A stretch of 64,000 nucleotides of DNA from assembly GCF_904849725.1 (NCBI RefSeq), contig NC_058519.1, forward strand, positions 358,205,974-358,269,973, written 5' to 3'. The stretch is from Hordeum vulgare subsp. vulgare. Lineage: Eukaryota; Streptophyta; Magnoliopsida; Poales; Poaceae. The first letter of the stretch is position 1. Each line of letters starts with the position of its first letter. This document shows, one piece after another, positions 35,753 through 49,281 of the stretch. The translations under genes were made by a program, and so were the position numbers. The notes beneath the pieces were generated by a model. It ran no database searches. It was not told the origin of the DNA and saw nothing but the letters and a program-made list of their open reading frames with translations.

Positions 35753-37170
35753 AAAGGTATATGTGATATACTTGTTATTGATGTGTACCTTATGAGCGCT
35801 CGTAGTTGCTCCTGGGTATTTGACACCGGTGTTGTTGCTCACATTTGCAACTCTAAGCAGGAACTACGAAACAAGCGTAGGCTGGCGAATGACGAGGTGA
35901 CGGTGCGCGTCGGGAATGGTTCCAAGGTCGATGTGATCGCTGTAGGGACGCTACCTCTACATCTACCTTCGGGATTAGTTATAAACCTTAATAATTGTTA
36001 TTTAGTACCAGCCTTGAGCATGAACATTGTATCGGGATCTCGCTGGATGCAAGATGGCTACTCATTTAAATTTGAGAATAATGGTTGTTCTATTTATATG
36101 AGTGGAATGTTTTATGGTCATGCCCCGCTGGTTAACGGTTTATTCCTGATGAATCTCGATCGTGATGTTACACATATTCATTGTGTGAGTACCAAAATAT
36201 GTAAAGTTGATGATGCTAGTACCACATGCTTGTGGCGCTGCCGCCTTGGTCATATCGGCGTAAAGCGCATGAAGAAACTACATACAGATGGACTTTTGGA
36301 GTCACTTGATTTTGAATCATTTAACACATGAGAACCATGCCTCATGGGCAAGATAACCAAGACTCCGTTCTTAGGAACAATGGAGCGAGCAACTAACTTG
36401 TTGGAAATAATACATACCAATGTATGCGGTCCAATGAGTGTTGAAGCTCGCGGTAGCTATTATTATGTTCTCACTCTCACTGATGATTTAAGTAGATATG
36501 GGTATGTCTACTAAATGAAACACAAGTTTGAAACCTTTGAAAAGTTCAAGGAATTTCAGCATGAGGTGGAGAATCAACGCGACAAGAAAATAAAGTTTCT
36601 ACGATCTGATCGTGGAGTAGAATATTTGAGTCATGAGTTTGGCATACACCTATGGAAATGTGGAATTGTTTCACAACTCATGTTGCCTAGCACACCGCAG
36701 CGTAACGGTGTGTCTGAATGTCGTAATCGCACTTTATTGGATATGGTGTGATCTATGATGTCTCTTACTGATTTACCGCTATCATTTTGGGGATATGCAT
36801 TGGAAACTGTCGCATTCATTTAAATAGGGCACCGTCTAAATCCGTTGAAACGACACCATATGAATTATGGTTTGGCAAGAAACCTAAGCTGTCATTTCTT
36901 AAAGTTTGGGGCTGCGATGCTTACGTGAAGAAACTTCAACCAAAGAAGCTCGAACCCAAAGCGGAAAAATGTGTCTTCATAGGATACCCTAAGGAAACTA
37001 TTGGGTACACCTTCTATCTTAGATCTGAAGCCAAGATCTTTGTTGCTAAGAACAGATCCTTTCTAGAGAAAGAGTTTCTGTCAAAAGAAGTAAGTGGGAG
37101 GAAAATAGAACTTGATGAGGTAATTGTACCTCCTCTCGAGCCGGAGAGTAGCGCAGCGCAAGAAAATGTT
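35753..37170 (+). pseudogene. WIS/BARE1-type protease and integrase pseudogene
   Basis: Order: protease with SWVFDTGVVAHIC (about 35810-35850), GAG-pre-integrase zinc region with LGHIGVKRMKKLHTDG, then the integrase core. A TGA at 36329-36331 falls at a position where a zinc-binding Cys is expected. The first acidic residue of the integrase triad is Asn (HTNVCGP, codon 36419-36421). The second is kept (LRSDRG), and the third Glu is kept (NGVSE). Further stops lie at 36512 and 36749, and a frameshift near 36818 precedes the C-terminal part (ELWFGKKPKL, KAEKCVFIGYP). The gene cannot make an active integrase. Confidence 0.85.
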
Positions 37171-38655
37171 TATGAGGCGCCTGCACCAGCTAGAGATGAA
37201 GTTAATGATAATGATCATGACACTTCGTATCAAGTTGCTACTGAACATCGAAGGTTGACAAGGGTACGCTCCGCACCACAGTGGTACAACAACCCTGTCA
37301 TGGAAATCATGTTGTTAGACAACAGTGAACCTTCGAACTATGAAGAAGTGATGGCGGGCCCGGTTTCCAACAAATGGCTTGAGGCCATGAAATCCGAGAT
37401 ATGATCCATGTATGAGAACAAAGTATGGACTTTGGTGGACTTGCCCGATGATCGGCGAGCCATGGAACGTAAATGGATCTTCAAAAGAAGACTGACGCGG
37501 ATTTTCATGTGACCATCTATAAGGCTCGACTTGTCGCTAAGGGTTATCGACAAGTTCAAGGGATTGACTACGATGAGACCTTCTCACCCAAAGCGACGGT
37601 GAAGTTGGTCCGAATCATGTTAGCAATTGCCGCATTTTATGATTATGAAATCTGGGAAATGGATGTCAAAACAACATTCCCGAACGACTTTCTTAAACAA
37701 GAATTGTATATGATATAGTCGGAAGGTTTTTTCGATCCTAGCAGTGCAAACAAGGTATGCAAGCTCCAGCACTCCATCTATGGGTTCGTGCAAGCATCTC
37801 GGAGTTGGAACATTCGCTTTGATGAGGCGATCAAAGCGTTTGGTTTTATACAGACTTATGGAGAAGCCTGTATTTACAAGAAGTTGAGTGGAAGCTCTGT
37901 AGCATTTCTCGTATTAAATGCGGATGACATACTGTTGATGGGAAATGATATACAGCTATTGTAAAGCATCAAGGCCTAGTTGAATAAGAGTTTTTCAATG
38001 AAGGACCTTGGAGAAGCTGCTTACATATTAGGCATCAAGATCTATAGAGATAGATCGAGACGCCTCATAGGTCTTTCACAAAGCACATACCTTGACAAGA
38101 TATTGAAGAAGGTCAATATGGAGAAGGCTAAGAAGGCATTCTTGCGTGTATTGCAAGGTGTGAGGTTGAGTGCGACTCAACGACCGACCACGATGGAAGA
38201 TAGAGAAAAGATGAGAACCGCCCCTATGCTTCAGCCATAGGCTCTATCATGTATGCCATGCTGTGTACCAAACCTGATGTGAACCTTGCCATAAGTTTGG
38301 TCGGGAGATACCAGAGTGATCCAGGAGTGGATCACTGGACAACGGTCAAGAATTTCCTAAAGTACCTAAAAAGGTCTAAAGATATGTTTCTCGTCTATGG
38401 AGGTGCCGAAGAGCTCGTTGTAGGTTACATCGATGCTAGCTTCGACACAGATCCGGATGACTCCAACTCACAAACTGGATCCGTGTACATTTTTAATATT
38501 AGGGCAGTTAGCTGGTGCAGTTGCAAGCAAAGCGTCGTGGCGGCATCTACATGTGAAGCGGAGTACATAGCTGCTTCGGAAGCAGCACATGAAGGAGTAT
38601 GGATGAAGGAGTTCATCACCAACCTAGGAGTGATTCCAAGTGCGTCGGGCCCGAT
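37171..38655 (+). pseudogene. WIS/BARE1-type reverse transcriptase and RNase H pseudogene (5' part)
   Basis: RT text begins after the linker (RSAPQWYNNPVMEIMLL). A TGA lies at 37402, a frameshift near 37480, then ARLVAKGYRQVQGIDYDETF; stops follow near 37716 and 37962. The catalytic box reads NADD at 37917-37928 where copia elements have YVDD, so the two Asp remain but the preceding two residues are changed. A frameshift near 38222 leads to RNase H (SIMYAMLCTKPDVN, STCEAEYIAASEAAHEG). The gene is split at 38656 by the Angela-2 element (TSD CCGAT, 38651-38655) and resumes at 47303. Confidence 0.85.
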
Positions 38656-40489
38656 TGTTGGGGAACGTCGCATGGGAAACAAAAAATTTCCTACGCGCAC
38701 GAAGACCTATCATGGTGATGTCCATCTACGAGAGGGGATTTCAGATCTACGTACCCTTGTAGATCGCATAGCAGAAGCATTAAGAAATGCGGTTGATGTA
38801 GTGGAGCGTCCTCACGTCCCTCGATCCGACCCGCGAACCGTCCCACGAACCGTCCCGCCATCCGTCCCACGATCCGCTCCGATCTAGTGCCGAACGGACG
38901 GCACCTCCGCGTTCAGCACACGTACAGCTCGACGATGATCTCGGCCTTCTTGATCCAGCAAGAGAGACATCGAGGTAGATGAGTTCTCCGGCAGCGTGAC
39001 GGCACTCCGGAGGTTGGTGGTGATCTAATCTCAGCAGGGCTCCGCCCGAGCTCCGCAGAAACGCGATCTAGAGGTAAAACCGTGGAGGTATGTGGTCGGG
39101 CTGCCTTGAAAAAGTTGTCTCAAATCAGTCCTAATAGCTCCATATATATAGGAGGAGGGGAGGGGAGGCTTGCCTTGAGGCTCAAGGAGCTCCAAGGTCT
39201 GCGCCACCAAGGGGAGGAGGAGTCCTCCTCCAATCCTAGTACAACTAGGATTGGAAGGTGGAGTCCTTCTCTTCTTTCCCACATTTCCCTTTTTTTCTTT
39301 CTCTTCTTTTGGTTTTTCTTTCTCTCTTGCGCAAGACAGCCTTGGGCTGACCCCACTTACTTGGTGCGCCACCCCCAAGGTCCTTGGACCCTCCCGGGTG
39401 GGTGGTCCCCCCTCCCGGTGAAGATCCAGAACCCATTCGTCATTCCCGGTACATTACCGGTAATACCCGAAAACCTTCCGGTAACCAAATGAAGTCATCC
39501 TATATATCAATCTTCGTTTCCGTACCATTCCGGAAACCCTCGTGACATCCGTGATCTCATCCGGGACTCCGAACAACATTCGGTAACCAACCATATAACT
39601 CAAATACGCATAAAACAATGTCGAACGTTAAGTGTGCAGACCCTGCGGGTTCAAGAACTATGTAGACATGACCCGAGTGACTCCTCGGTCAATATCCAAT
39701 AGCGGTACCTGGATGCCCATATTGGATCCTACACATTCTATGATGATCTTATCGTTTGAACCTCTGTGCCAAGAATTCATATAATCCCGTATGTCATTCC
39801 CTTTGTCCTTCGGTATGTTACTTGCCCGAGATTCGATCGTCAGTATCCGCATACCTATTTCAATCTCGTTTACCGGCAAGTCTCTTTACTCGTTCCGTAA
39901 TACAAGATCCCGCAACTTACACTAAGTCACATTGCTTGCAAGGCTTGTGTGTAATGTTATATTACCGAGTGGGCCCCGAGATACCTCTCCGTCACACGGA
40001 GTGACAAATCCCAGTCTCGATCTATACTAACTCAACGAACACCTTCGGAGATACCTGTAGAGCATCTTTATAGTCACCCGGTTACGTTGCGACGTTTGAT
40101 ACACACAAAGCATTCCTCCGGTGTTAGTGAGTTATATGATCTCATGGTCATAGGAACAAATACTTGACACGCAGAAAACAGTAGGAGCAAAATGACACGA
40201 TCAACATGCTACGTCTATTAGTTCGGGTCTAGTCCATCACATGATTCTCCTAATGATGTGATCCCGTTATCAAGTGACAACACTTGCCTATGGTCAGGAA
40301 ACCTTGACCATCTTTGATCAACGAGCTAGTCAACTAGAGGCTTACTAGGGACAGTGTTTTGTCTATGTATCCACACATGCACTGTGTTTCCAATCAATAC
40401 AATTATAGCATGGATAATAAACGATTATTATGAACAAAGAAATATAATAATAACTAATTTATTATTGCCTCTAGGTCATATTTCCAACA
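38656..40489 (-). repeat. Angela-2 3' LTR
   Basis: 1834 bp, TGTTGGGGAACG at the plus-strand start; TATATATA box at 39143-39150. The polypurine-tract complement TCTCCCACTTGCACT follows at 40491. Confidence 0.92.
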
Positions 40490-43400
40490 GTCTCCCACTT
40501 GCACTAGAGTCAATAATCTAGTTCACATCACCATGTGATTCCAACGAATCCAACACCCATATAGTTATGGGGTCTGATCACGTCTTGCTTGTGAGAGAGG
40601 TTTTAGTCAACGGTTCTGAAACTTTCAGATATGTGTGTTCTTTACAAATCTTTATGTCATCTTATAGATGCTGCTAGTATGTGCTATTCGGAAATACTCC
40701 AAATATCTACTCTACTATACGAATCTGTTTCACTACTCATAGTTATTCGGATTAGTGTCAAAGCTTGCATTGACGTAACCCTTTACGACGAACTCTTTAA
40801 CCACCTCCATAATCGAGAAAAATTCCTTAGTCCATTAGTTACTAAGGATAAATTTTGACCGCTGCTAGTGATTCAATCATGGATCACTCTCTGTACCTCT
40901 CAACAGACTTTGAGTCAAGGCACACATCAGGTGCGGTACCCAGCATGGCATACTTCAGATTCTACGGCCAAGGCATAGAATACGACCTTCGTCTATTCTC
41001 TTTATTCTGCCGGGGTCGGGTTTTGAGTCTTACTCAAATTCACACCTCACAACGCAACCAAGAACTCCTTTGCTGATCTATTTTGAACTCCTTCAAAAAC
41101 TTGTCAAGGCATGCATCTTGTTGAAACTTCTATTAAGCGCTTCCGATCTATCTCCATAGATCTTTGATGCTCAACGTTCAAGTAGCGCAATCCAGGTACT
41201 CCTTTGAAAACTCCTTTCAAACAACCTTGTATGCTTTACAGAAATTCTACATTACTTCTGATCCACAATATGTCAACCACATATACTTATCAGAAATTCT
41301 ATAGTGCTCCCACTCACTTCTTTGGAAATACAAGTTTCTCATAAATCTTGTACAAACCCAAAATCTTTGATCATCTCATCAAAGTGTATATTCCAACTCC
41401 AAGATGCTTGCACCAGTCCATTGAAGGATCACTGGAGCTTGCATACTTGCTAGTATCTTTAGGATCGACAAAACCTCCTGGTTGTATCACATACAATGTT
41501 TGCTCAAGGAAACCGTCGAGGAAACAATGTTTTGACATCCTATGTGCAATATTTCATAAATAATGCAGCAACTACTAACATAATTCTAACAGACTTTGAG
41601 CATCGCTACGAGTGAGAAAGTCTCATCATAGTCAACTGTTTGATCTTGTCGGAAACATATTTGCGACAAGTCGAGCTTTTCTTAATAGTGACTTATCACC
41701 ATCATCGTCTGTCTTCCTTTTAAAGATCCATCTTTACTCAATAGTCCTATGACCATCAAGTAGTTCTTCCAAAGTCTACACTTTGTTTTCATACATGGAT
41801 CCTCTCTCGGATTTCATGGCTTCCAGCCATTTGTCGGAATCCGGGCCCACCATTGCTTTCTCAATAACTCGTAGGTTCACTGTTGCTCAACAACATGACC
41901 TCCAAGACAGGGTTACCGTACCACTCTGCAGTAGTACGCGACCTTGTAAACCTACGAGGCTTGTAGTAACTTGATCCGATGCTCGATGATCAGCATCATC
42001 AACTTTCACTTCAATTGGTGTAGGCGCCACAGGAACAACTTCCTGCGCCCTACTACACACTGGTTGAAGTGATGGTTCAATAACCTCATCAAGTTCTACC
42101 ACCCTCCCACTCAATTCTGTCGAGAGAAACCTTTCCTCGAGAAAGGATCTGTTTCTAGAAACAAACACTTTGCTTTCGGATCTGAGATAGGAGATGTACC
42201 CAACCGTTTTGGATATCCTATGAAGATGCACTTATCCGCTTTGGGTTTGAGCTTATTCGACTGAAACTTTTTCACACAAGTATCGAAGCCCCAAACTTTC
42301 AAGAAACGACAGTTTAGATTTCTCTAAACCTCAGTATATACTGTGTCATCTCAATGGAAATACGCGGTGCCCTATTTAAAGTGAATGCGGTTGTCTCTAT
42401 TGCATAACCCATAAATGATAGTGGTAATTCGATAAGAGACATCATAGCATGCACCATACCAAATAGTGTGTGGCTATGACGTTCAGACACATCATCACAC
42501 TATGATGTTCCAGGTGGCATGAACTGCGAAACAATTTCCACATTGTCTTAACAGCGTACCAAAACTCGTAACTCAGATATTCATTTCTATGATCATATCG
42601 TAGACAGTTTATCCTCTTGTTACGACGAACTTCACTCCTGAAACAGAATTGAACCTTTCAATATTTCAGACTTGTGATTCATTAAGTAAATACTCTTGTA
42701 TCTGCTCAAATCGTCATTGAAGTAAGAACATAATGATATCCACTGTGCGCCACAGCACCCATTGGACTGCATACAACATAATGTATCACTTCCAACAAGT
42801 TACTATCTTGTTTCATCTGAATGAAAACAAGGCCTTGCTCATGTGGTATGATTTGCATGTCACTAGTGATTCAAATCAAGTGAGTATAAAGATCCATCAG
42901 CATGGAGCCTCTTCATGCAATTTATACCAACATGACTCAAGCGGCAGTGCCACAAGTAAGTGGTACTATCATCATTACCTCGTATCTTTTGGCACCAATA
43001 TCATGAACATGTGTAACACTACGATCGAGATTCAATAAACCATTGAAGGTGAGTATTCAAGCAAATAGAGTAACCATTATTCTCTTTAAATGAATAATCG
43101 TATTGCAATAAACACGATCCAATCATGTTCATGCTTAACGCAAGCACCAAATAACAATTATTTAGGTTTAACACCAATCCCGATGGTAGAGGGAGTGTGC
43201 GACGGTTGATCATATCAACCTTGGAAACACTTCCAACACGTATTGTCACCTCGCCTTTAGCTAGTCTCCGTTTATGCCGTAGCTTTCATTTCGTGTTACT
43301 AATCACTTAGCAACCGAACCGGTATCCAATACCCTCGTGCTACTAGGAGTACTAGTAAAGTACACATCAACATCATGTATATGAAATATACTTCTTTTGA

Positions 43401-45468
43401 CTTTTGCCAGCCTTCTTATCTACCAAGTATCTATAGTTGCTCCGCCTCAGTGACCGTTCCCCTCATAACAGAAGCACTTAGTCCCGGGCTTGGGTTTAAT
43501 CTGGGGTCTCTTCATTAATGCAGCAACTGCTTTGCCCTTTCACGAAGTATCCCTTCTAGCCCTTGCCTTTATCGAAACTTAGTGGTTTTACTAACCATCA
43601 ACTATTGATGCTCCTTCTTGATTTCTACTTTCGTAGTGTCAAACATCGTGAATCGCTCAAGGATCATTGTATCTATCCTTGATATGTTATAGTTCATCAC
43701 GAAGCTCTCACAGCTTGGTGGCAGTGACTTTGGAGAACCATCACTATCTTATATGGAAGATCAACTCCCACTTGATTCAAGCGATTGTCATACTCAGATA
43801 ATCTGAGCACACCCTCAACGATTGAAATTTTCTCCTTTACTTCGTGGACAAAGAATCTTGTCGGAGGTCTTATACCTCTTAACAAGGGCACAAGCATGAA
43901 ATCACAATTTCATCTCTTTAGAACATCTCTTATGTTCCGTGACGTTTCAAAATGTCTTCGACGCCTTTCTTCTAAGGCATTAAGTATTTTGCACTGAACT
44001 ATCGTGTAGTCATCAGAAACGTGTATGTTGGATGTTCACAACATCTATAGACGACGCTCGAGGTGCAGCACACCGAGTGGTGCATTAAGGACATAAGCCT
44101 TCTGCGCAGCAACGAGGACAATCCTTGGTTTTACAGACTCAGTCTGCAAAGTTTGCTACTATCAACTTTCAACTAAATTTTCTCTAGGAACATATAAAAA
44201 ACAGTAGAGCTATAGTGCAAGCTACATCGTAATTGGCAAAGACCATTAGACTATGTTCATGACAATTAGTTCAATTAATTATATTACTTAAGAACTCCCA
44301 CTCAAAAAGTACATCTCTCTAGTCATTTGAGTGGTACATGATCCAAATCCACTATCTCAAGTCCGATCATCACGTGAGTCGAGAAAAGTTTCAATGGTAA
44401 GCATCTCTATGCTAATCATATCAACTATACGATTCATGCTTGAACTTTCGGTCTCATGTGTTCCGAGGCCATGTCTGCACATGCTAGGCTCGTCAAGCTT
44501 AACCCGAGTGTTCCGCGTGTGCAACTGTTTTGCACCCGTTGTATGTGAACGTTGAGTCTATCACACCCGATCATCACGTGGTGTCTCGAAATGAAGAACC
44601 GTCGCAACGGTGCACAGTCAGGGAGAACACAATTTCGTCTTGAAATTTTAGACCTCATAATGCTACCGTCATTCTAAGCAAGATAAGGTGCATAAAGGAT
44701 TAACATCACATGCAATTCATAAGTGACATGATATGGCCATCATCATGTGCTTCTTGATCTCCATCACCAAAGCACCGACACGATCTTCTTGTCACCGGCG
44801 TCACACCATGATCTCCATCATCATGATCTCCATCAACGTGTCGCCATCGGGGTTGTCGTGCTACTCATGCTATTACTACTAAAGCTACATCCTAGCAATA
44901 TAGTAAACGCATCTGCAAGCACAAACGTTAGTTTAAAGACAACCCTATGGCTCCTGCCGGTTGCCGTACCATCGACATGCAAGTCGATATTAACTATTAC
45001 AACATGATCATCTCATACATCCAATATATCACATCACATCGTTGGCCATATCACATCACAAGCATACCCTGCAAAAACAAGTTAGACGTCCTCTAATTGT
45101 TGTTGCATGTTTTACGTGGTGACCATGGCTATCTAGTAGGATCGCATCTTACTTACGCAAACACCACAACGGAGATATATGAATTGCTATTTAACCTCAT
45201 CCAAGGACCTCCTCGGTCAAATCCGATTCAACTAAAGTTGGAGAAACCGACAATCGCCGGTCATCTTTGAGCAACGGAGTTACTCGTAGCGATGAAACCA
45301 GTCTCTCGTAAGCGTACGAGTAATGTCGGTCTGAGCCGCTTTGATCCAACAATACCGCGGAATCAAGAAAAGACTAAGGAGGGCAGCAAAACGCACATCA
45401 CCGCCCACAAAAACTTTTGTGTTCTACTCGAGAATACATCTACGCATAAACCTAGCTCATGATGCCAC
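40490..45468 (-). pseudogene. Angela-2 gag-pol remnant, heavily decayed
   Basis: Minus-strand order: leader (44000-45450), gag remnant with part of the zinc knuckle (TKCFCYEGNGH near 43490-43530, then a stop), protease/pre-integrase remnant at 43019-43249 (LPSGLVLNLNNCYL), integrase C-terminal part at 42111-42302 (KADKCIFIGYP), linker at 41887-42110, then RT/RNase H shreds down to 40490. No domain is intact and no frame exceeds about 115 codons. Its domains line up with those of Angela-1 at the same relative positions. Confidence 0.75.
45452..45468 (-). other. Decayed primer binding site of Angela-2
   Basis: The minus strand reads GTGGCATCATGAGCTAG after the LTR, a mutated form of TGGTATCAGAGC with two base changes and an inserted base. 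Confidence 0.6.
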
Positions 45469-47302
45469 TATTGGGGAACGTCACATGGGAAACAAAAATT
45501 TTCCTACGCGCACGAAGACCTATCATGGTGATGTCCATCTATGAGAGCGGATTTCAGATCTACGTACCCTTGTAGATCGCACAGCAGAAGTGTTAAGAAA
45601 CGCGGTTGATGTAGTGGAACATCCTCACGTCCCTCGATCCACCCCGCGAACCATCTCACGAGCCGTCCCGCGATCCGTCCCACGATCCGCTCCGATCTAG
45701 TGCCGAATGGACGGCTCCTCCGCATTCAGCACACGTACAGCTCGACGATGATCTCGGCCTTCTTGATCCAGCAAGAGAGACAGAGAGGTAGATGAGTTCT
45801 CCAGTAGCATGACGGCCCTCCGGAGGTTGGTGGTGATCTAATCTCAGTAGGGCTCCACCCGAGCTCCGTAGAAACGCGATCTAGAGGTAAAACCGTGGAG
45901 GTATGTGGTCGGGCTGCCTTGAAAAAGTTGTCTCAAATCAGCCCTAATAGCTCCATATATATATGAGGAGGGGAGGGGAGGCTTTCCTTGAGGCTCAAGG
46001 AGCCCCAAGGGCTGCGCCACCAAGGGGAGGAGGAGGAGTCCTCCAATCCTAGTCCAACTAGGATTGGAAGGTGGAGTCCTTCTCTTCTTTCCCACCTTTC
46101 CCTTTTTTTCTTTCTCTTCTTTTGGTTTTTCTTTCTCTCTTGCGCAAGACAGCCTTGGGATGACCCCACCTACTTGGTGCGCCACCCCCAAGGTCTTTGG
46201 GCCCTCCCGGGTGGGTGGTCCCCTCTCCCGGTGAAGATCCAGAACCCATTCGTCATTCCCGGTACATTACCGGTAATGCCCGAAAACCTTCCGCTAATCA
46301 AATGAAGTCATCCTATATATCAATCTTAGTTTCCGGACGTTTCCGGAAACCCTCGTGACGTCCATGATCTCATCCGGGACTCCGAACAACATTCGGTAAC
46401 CAACCATATAACTCAAGTATGCATAAAACAACGTCGAACCTTAAGTGTGCAGACCGTGCGGGTTCGAGAACTATGTAGACATGACCCGAGTGACTCCTTG
46501 GTCAATATCCAATAGCGGCACCAGGATGCCCATATTGGATCCTACACATTCTACGAAGATTTTATCGTTTGAACCTCAGTGCCAAGGATTCATATAATCC
46601 CGTATGTCATTCCCTTTGTCCTTCGGTATGTTACTTGCCCGAGATTCGATCGTCAGTATCCGCATACCTATTTCAATCTCGTTTACTGGCAAGTCTCTTT
46701 ACTCGTTCCGTAATACAAGATCCCGCAACTTACACTAAGTCACATTGCTTGCAAGGCTTGTGTGTGATGTTGTATTACCGAGTGGGCCCCGAGATACCTC
46801 TCCGTCACACGGAGTGACAAATCCCAGTCTCGATCCATACTAACTCAACGAACTCCTTCGGAGATACTTGTAGAGCATCTTTATAGTCACCCAGTTACGT
46901 TGCGACATTTGATACACACAAAGCATTCATCCGGTGTCAGTGAGTTATATGATCTCATGGTCATAGGAACAAATACTTGACACGTAGAAAACAGTAGCAA
47001 CAAAATGACACGATCAACATGCTGCGTCTATTAGTTTGGGTCTAGTCCATCACATGATTCTCCTAATGATGTGATCCCGTTATCAAGTGACAACACTTGC
47101 CTATGGTCAGGAAACCTTGACCATCTTTGATCAACGAGCTAGTCAACTAGAGGCTTACTAGGGACAGTGTTTTGTCTATGTATCCACACATGCACCGTGT
47201 TTCAAATCACTACAATTATAGCATGGATAATAAATGATTATCATGAACAAAGAAATATAATAATAACTAATTTATTATTGCCTCTTGGGCATATTTCCAA
47301 CA
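45469..47302 (-). repeat. Angela-2 5' LTR
   Basis: 1834 bp. The terminal dinucleotide is mutated: the plus-strand start reads TATTGGGG instead of TGTTGGGG. TATA box TATATATAT at 45956-45964. Confidence 0.92.
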
Positions 47303-47548
47303 CCGATGACTCTGTTCTGTGACAACACTAGAGCTATTGCTATTGCAAAGGAGCCCAGGTTTCACAAGAAGACCGAGCACATCAAGCGCCGCTTCAACTC
47401 CATTCATGGATACATCCAGGATGGAGATATAGATATTTGTAAAGTACATACGGATCTGAATGTCGCAGACTCGTTGACTAAACCTCTTCCACGGGCAAAG
47501 CATGATCAGCACCAGAACTCTATGGGTGTTCGATTCATCGCAATGTAA
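47303..47548 (+). pseudogene. WIS RNase H, C-terminal part
   Basis: After the CCGAT duplication the RNase H/pol text continues (LFCDNTRAIAIAKEPRFH, then KVHTDLNVADSLTKPLP) and ends with TAA at 47546-47548. This stretch has no internal stop. It is separated from its upstream half by 8.65 kb of Angela-2. The CDN motif is one of the RNase H active-site segments. Confidence 0.85.
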
Positions 47549-47564
47549 CTAGATTATTGACTCT

Positions 47565-47580
47565 AGTGCAAGTGGGAAAC
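47565..47580 (+). other. Polypurine tract of the WIS element
   Basis: TAGTGCAAGTGGGAAAC directly precedes the 3' LTR start at 47581. Confidence 0.7.
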
Positions 47581-49029
47581 TGTTGGAAATATGCCCTAGA
47601 GGCAATAATAAAGTTCTTATTATTATATTTCCGGGTCATGATAATTGTCTATTATTCATGCTATAATTGTATTAACCAGAAACCGTGATACATGTGTGAA
47701 TATATAGATCACAATGTGTCCCTAGTGAGCCTCTAGTTGGCTAGCTCGTTGATAAATGGATGATCATGGTTTCTTGATCATGGACATTGGATGTCATTGA
47801 TAACGGGATCACATCATTGGGGAATGATGTGATGGACAAGACCCAATCCTAAGCATAGCACTAGATCGTGTTGTACGTCTACTAAAGATTTTGTAATGTC
47901 AAGTATCATTTCCTTAGACCGTGAGATTGTGCAACTCCCAGATACCGTAGGAGTGCTTTGGGTGTACCAAATGTCACAACGTAACCGGGTGATTATAAAG
48001 GTGCACTTCGGGTATCTCCAAAAGTGTCTGTTGAGTTGTACGAATCGAGACCGGGATTTGTCACCCGCGTGACGAAGAGGTATCTCTGGGCCCACTCGGT
48101 AATCCATCATCATATTGAGCTCAGTGTGACTAAGGGGTTAACCACGGGATGATGTGTTACCGAACAAATGAAGTGACTTGTCGGTAACGAGATTGAACAA
48201 GGTATAGGGATGCCGACGATCGAATCTCGGGCAACTATCATTCCGATAGACAAAGGGAATTGCACACGGGATTGATTGAATCCTTGACATTGTGGTTCAT
48301 CCGATGAGATCATCGTGGAACATGTGGGAATCAACATGGATATCCAGACCCCGTTGTTGGTTATTGGCCAGAAAGATGTGTCGGTCATGTCTGCACGTCT
48401 CCCGAACCCGTAGGGTCTACACACTTAAGGTTCGATGACACCAGGGATATAGGGAAATAGTGTACGTGGTTACCGAAGGTTGTTTGGAGTCTCGGATGAG
48501 ATCCTAGAGGTCAGAGGAGCTCCGGAATGGTCCGGAGGTAAAGATTGATATAAAGGATGAGAGGTTTTGGACACCGGAAATGTTTCAGGCGTCACCAGTA
48601 ACGTACCGAGACCACCGGAAGGGTTCCGGGGGTCCACCAGGAGGGGCCACCAGCACCAAAGGCTGGCATGGGCCAAAAGGTAGAAGGGAACCAGCCCAGA
48701 GTGGGCTCGTGTGCCTCCCATGTAGGCCCAAGGTGCAGCAAGGTAGGAAGGGGGGCAAACCCTGGCGCAGAAGGGGGTCCAAGGCCCATTTGGGGCGCCA
48801 CCCTTCCTCTCCCTTGCCGTGGCCGCCCCCTCTGCGCTAGATGGGGCTGTCGCACTCCTTAGGGGTGGGAACCCTAAGGGTGGGCACCACCTCCCTCTCC
48901 CCCTATATATAGTGAGGGTTTTGGCCATTGGAGGATACACGAAAACTCTCTCTCTTGGCGCAGCCCTACCCCTCTCTTTCCTTGTCCTCTGCATAGCTTA
49001 GGAAAGCTCTGCCGAAGAACCACGTAGCT
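47581..49029 (+). repeat. WIS 3' LTR, truncated by a CACTA insertion
   Basis: It matches 21764-23165 of the 5' LTR and stops at CACGTAGCT, where the 5' LTR goes on with CAACTGCC. About 316 bp of the LTR are therefore missing and should follow the far end of the CACTA. TATATATA box at 48904-48911. Confidence 0.88.
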
Positions 49030-49281
49030 CACTACTGAAATTCAGAAATTTTCCGTCTGCCATGGAGGACGGCAAAGAGGGGAACCGCGGACGGCAAAGC
49101 CTTTGCCGTCGGTCAGCAGACGGCAAATTAGACGGCAAAAAAATCCGGTGAAGAGGTTCTTTGCCGTCTGCTTTTGTAAAGTGGACGGCAAATAATCTTT
49201 CCATGAGGGGGAGGACGGCAAATTAAATGGGACGACACATACTGCAACGGCCCCGTTAAGTGTTAACGGCAGGCCTCCTCT

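Larger units (their letters stand above)
38656..47302 (-). mobile_element. Angela-2: complete Angela-type Ty1/copia element (8647 bp)
   Basis: A perfect CCGAT duplication (38651-38655 and 47303-47307) frames the element, with WIS RNase H coding text on both sides. Both LTRs are 1834 bp (38656-40489 and 45469-47302). The element is a relative of Angela-1 with the same layout and the same heavy decay of coding text. About 20 differences in the first 265 bp of the LTR pair by eye suggest an old insertion, though younger than the WIS host. Confidence 0.94.
21764..49029 (+). mobile_element. WIS/BARE1-type Ty1/copia element, carrying two nested elements and cut by a CACTA
   Basis: The 5' LTR is 21764-23481. 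The leader (23482-24669) continues at 34838 after the WHAM-like insertion. Gag-pol runs 34914-38655 and resumes after the Angela-2 insertion at 47303-47548, then come the PPT and a truncated 3' LTR (47581-49029). The left flank GTACA (21759-21763) is the expected duplication; its partner lies beyond the CACTA. Stripped of insertions, the internal region is about 5.27 kb. Stops, four frameshifts and changed catalytic residues show that it is dead. Confidence 0.9.

Noticed and set aside
48470..48994. 174-codon minus-strand ORF in the WIS 3' LTR
   Set aside because: It is the antisense of the LTR, and the matching stretch in the 5' LTR (22618-23144) is broken by frame changes.
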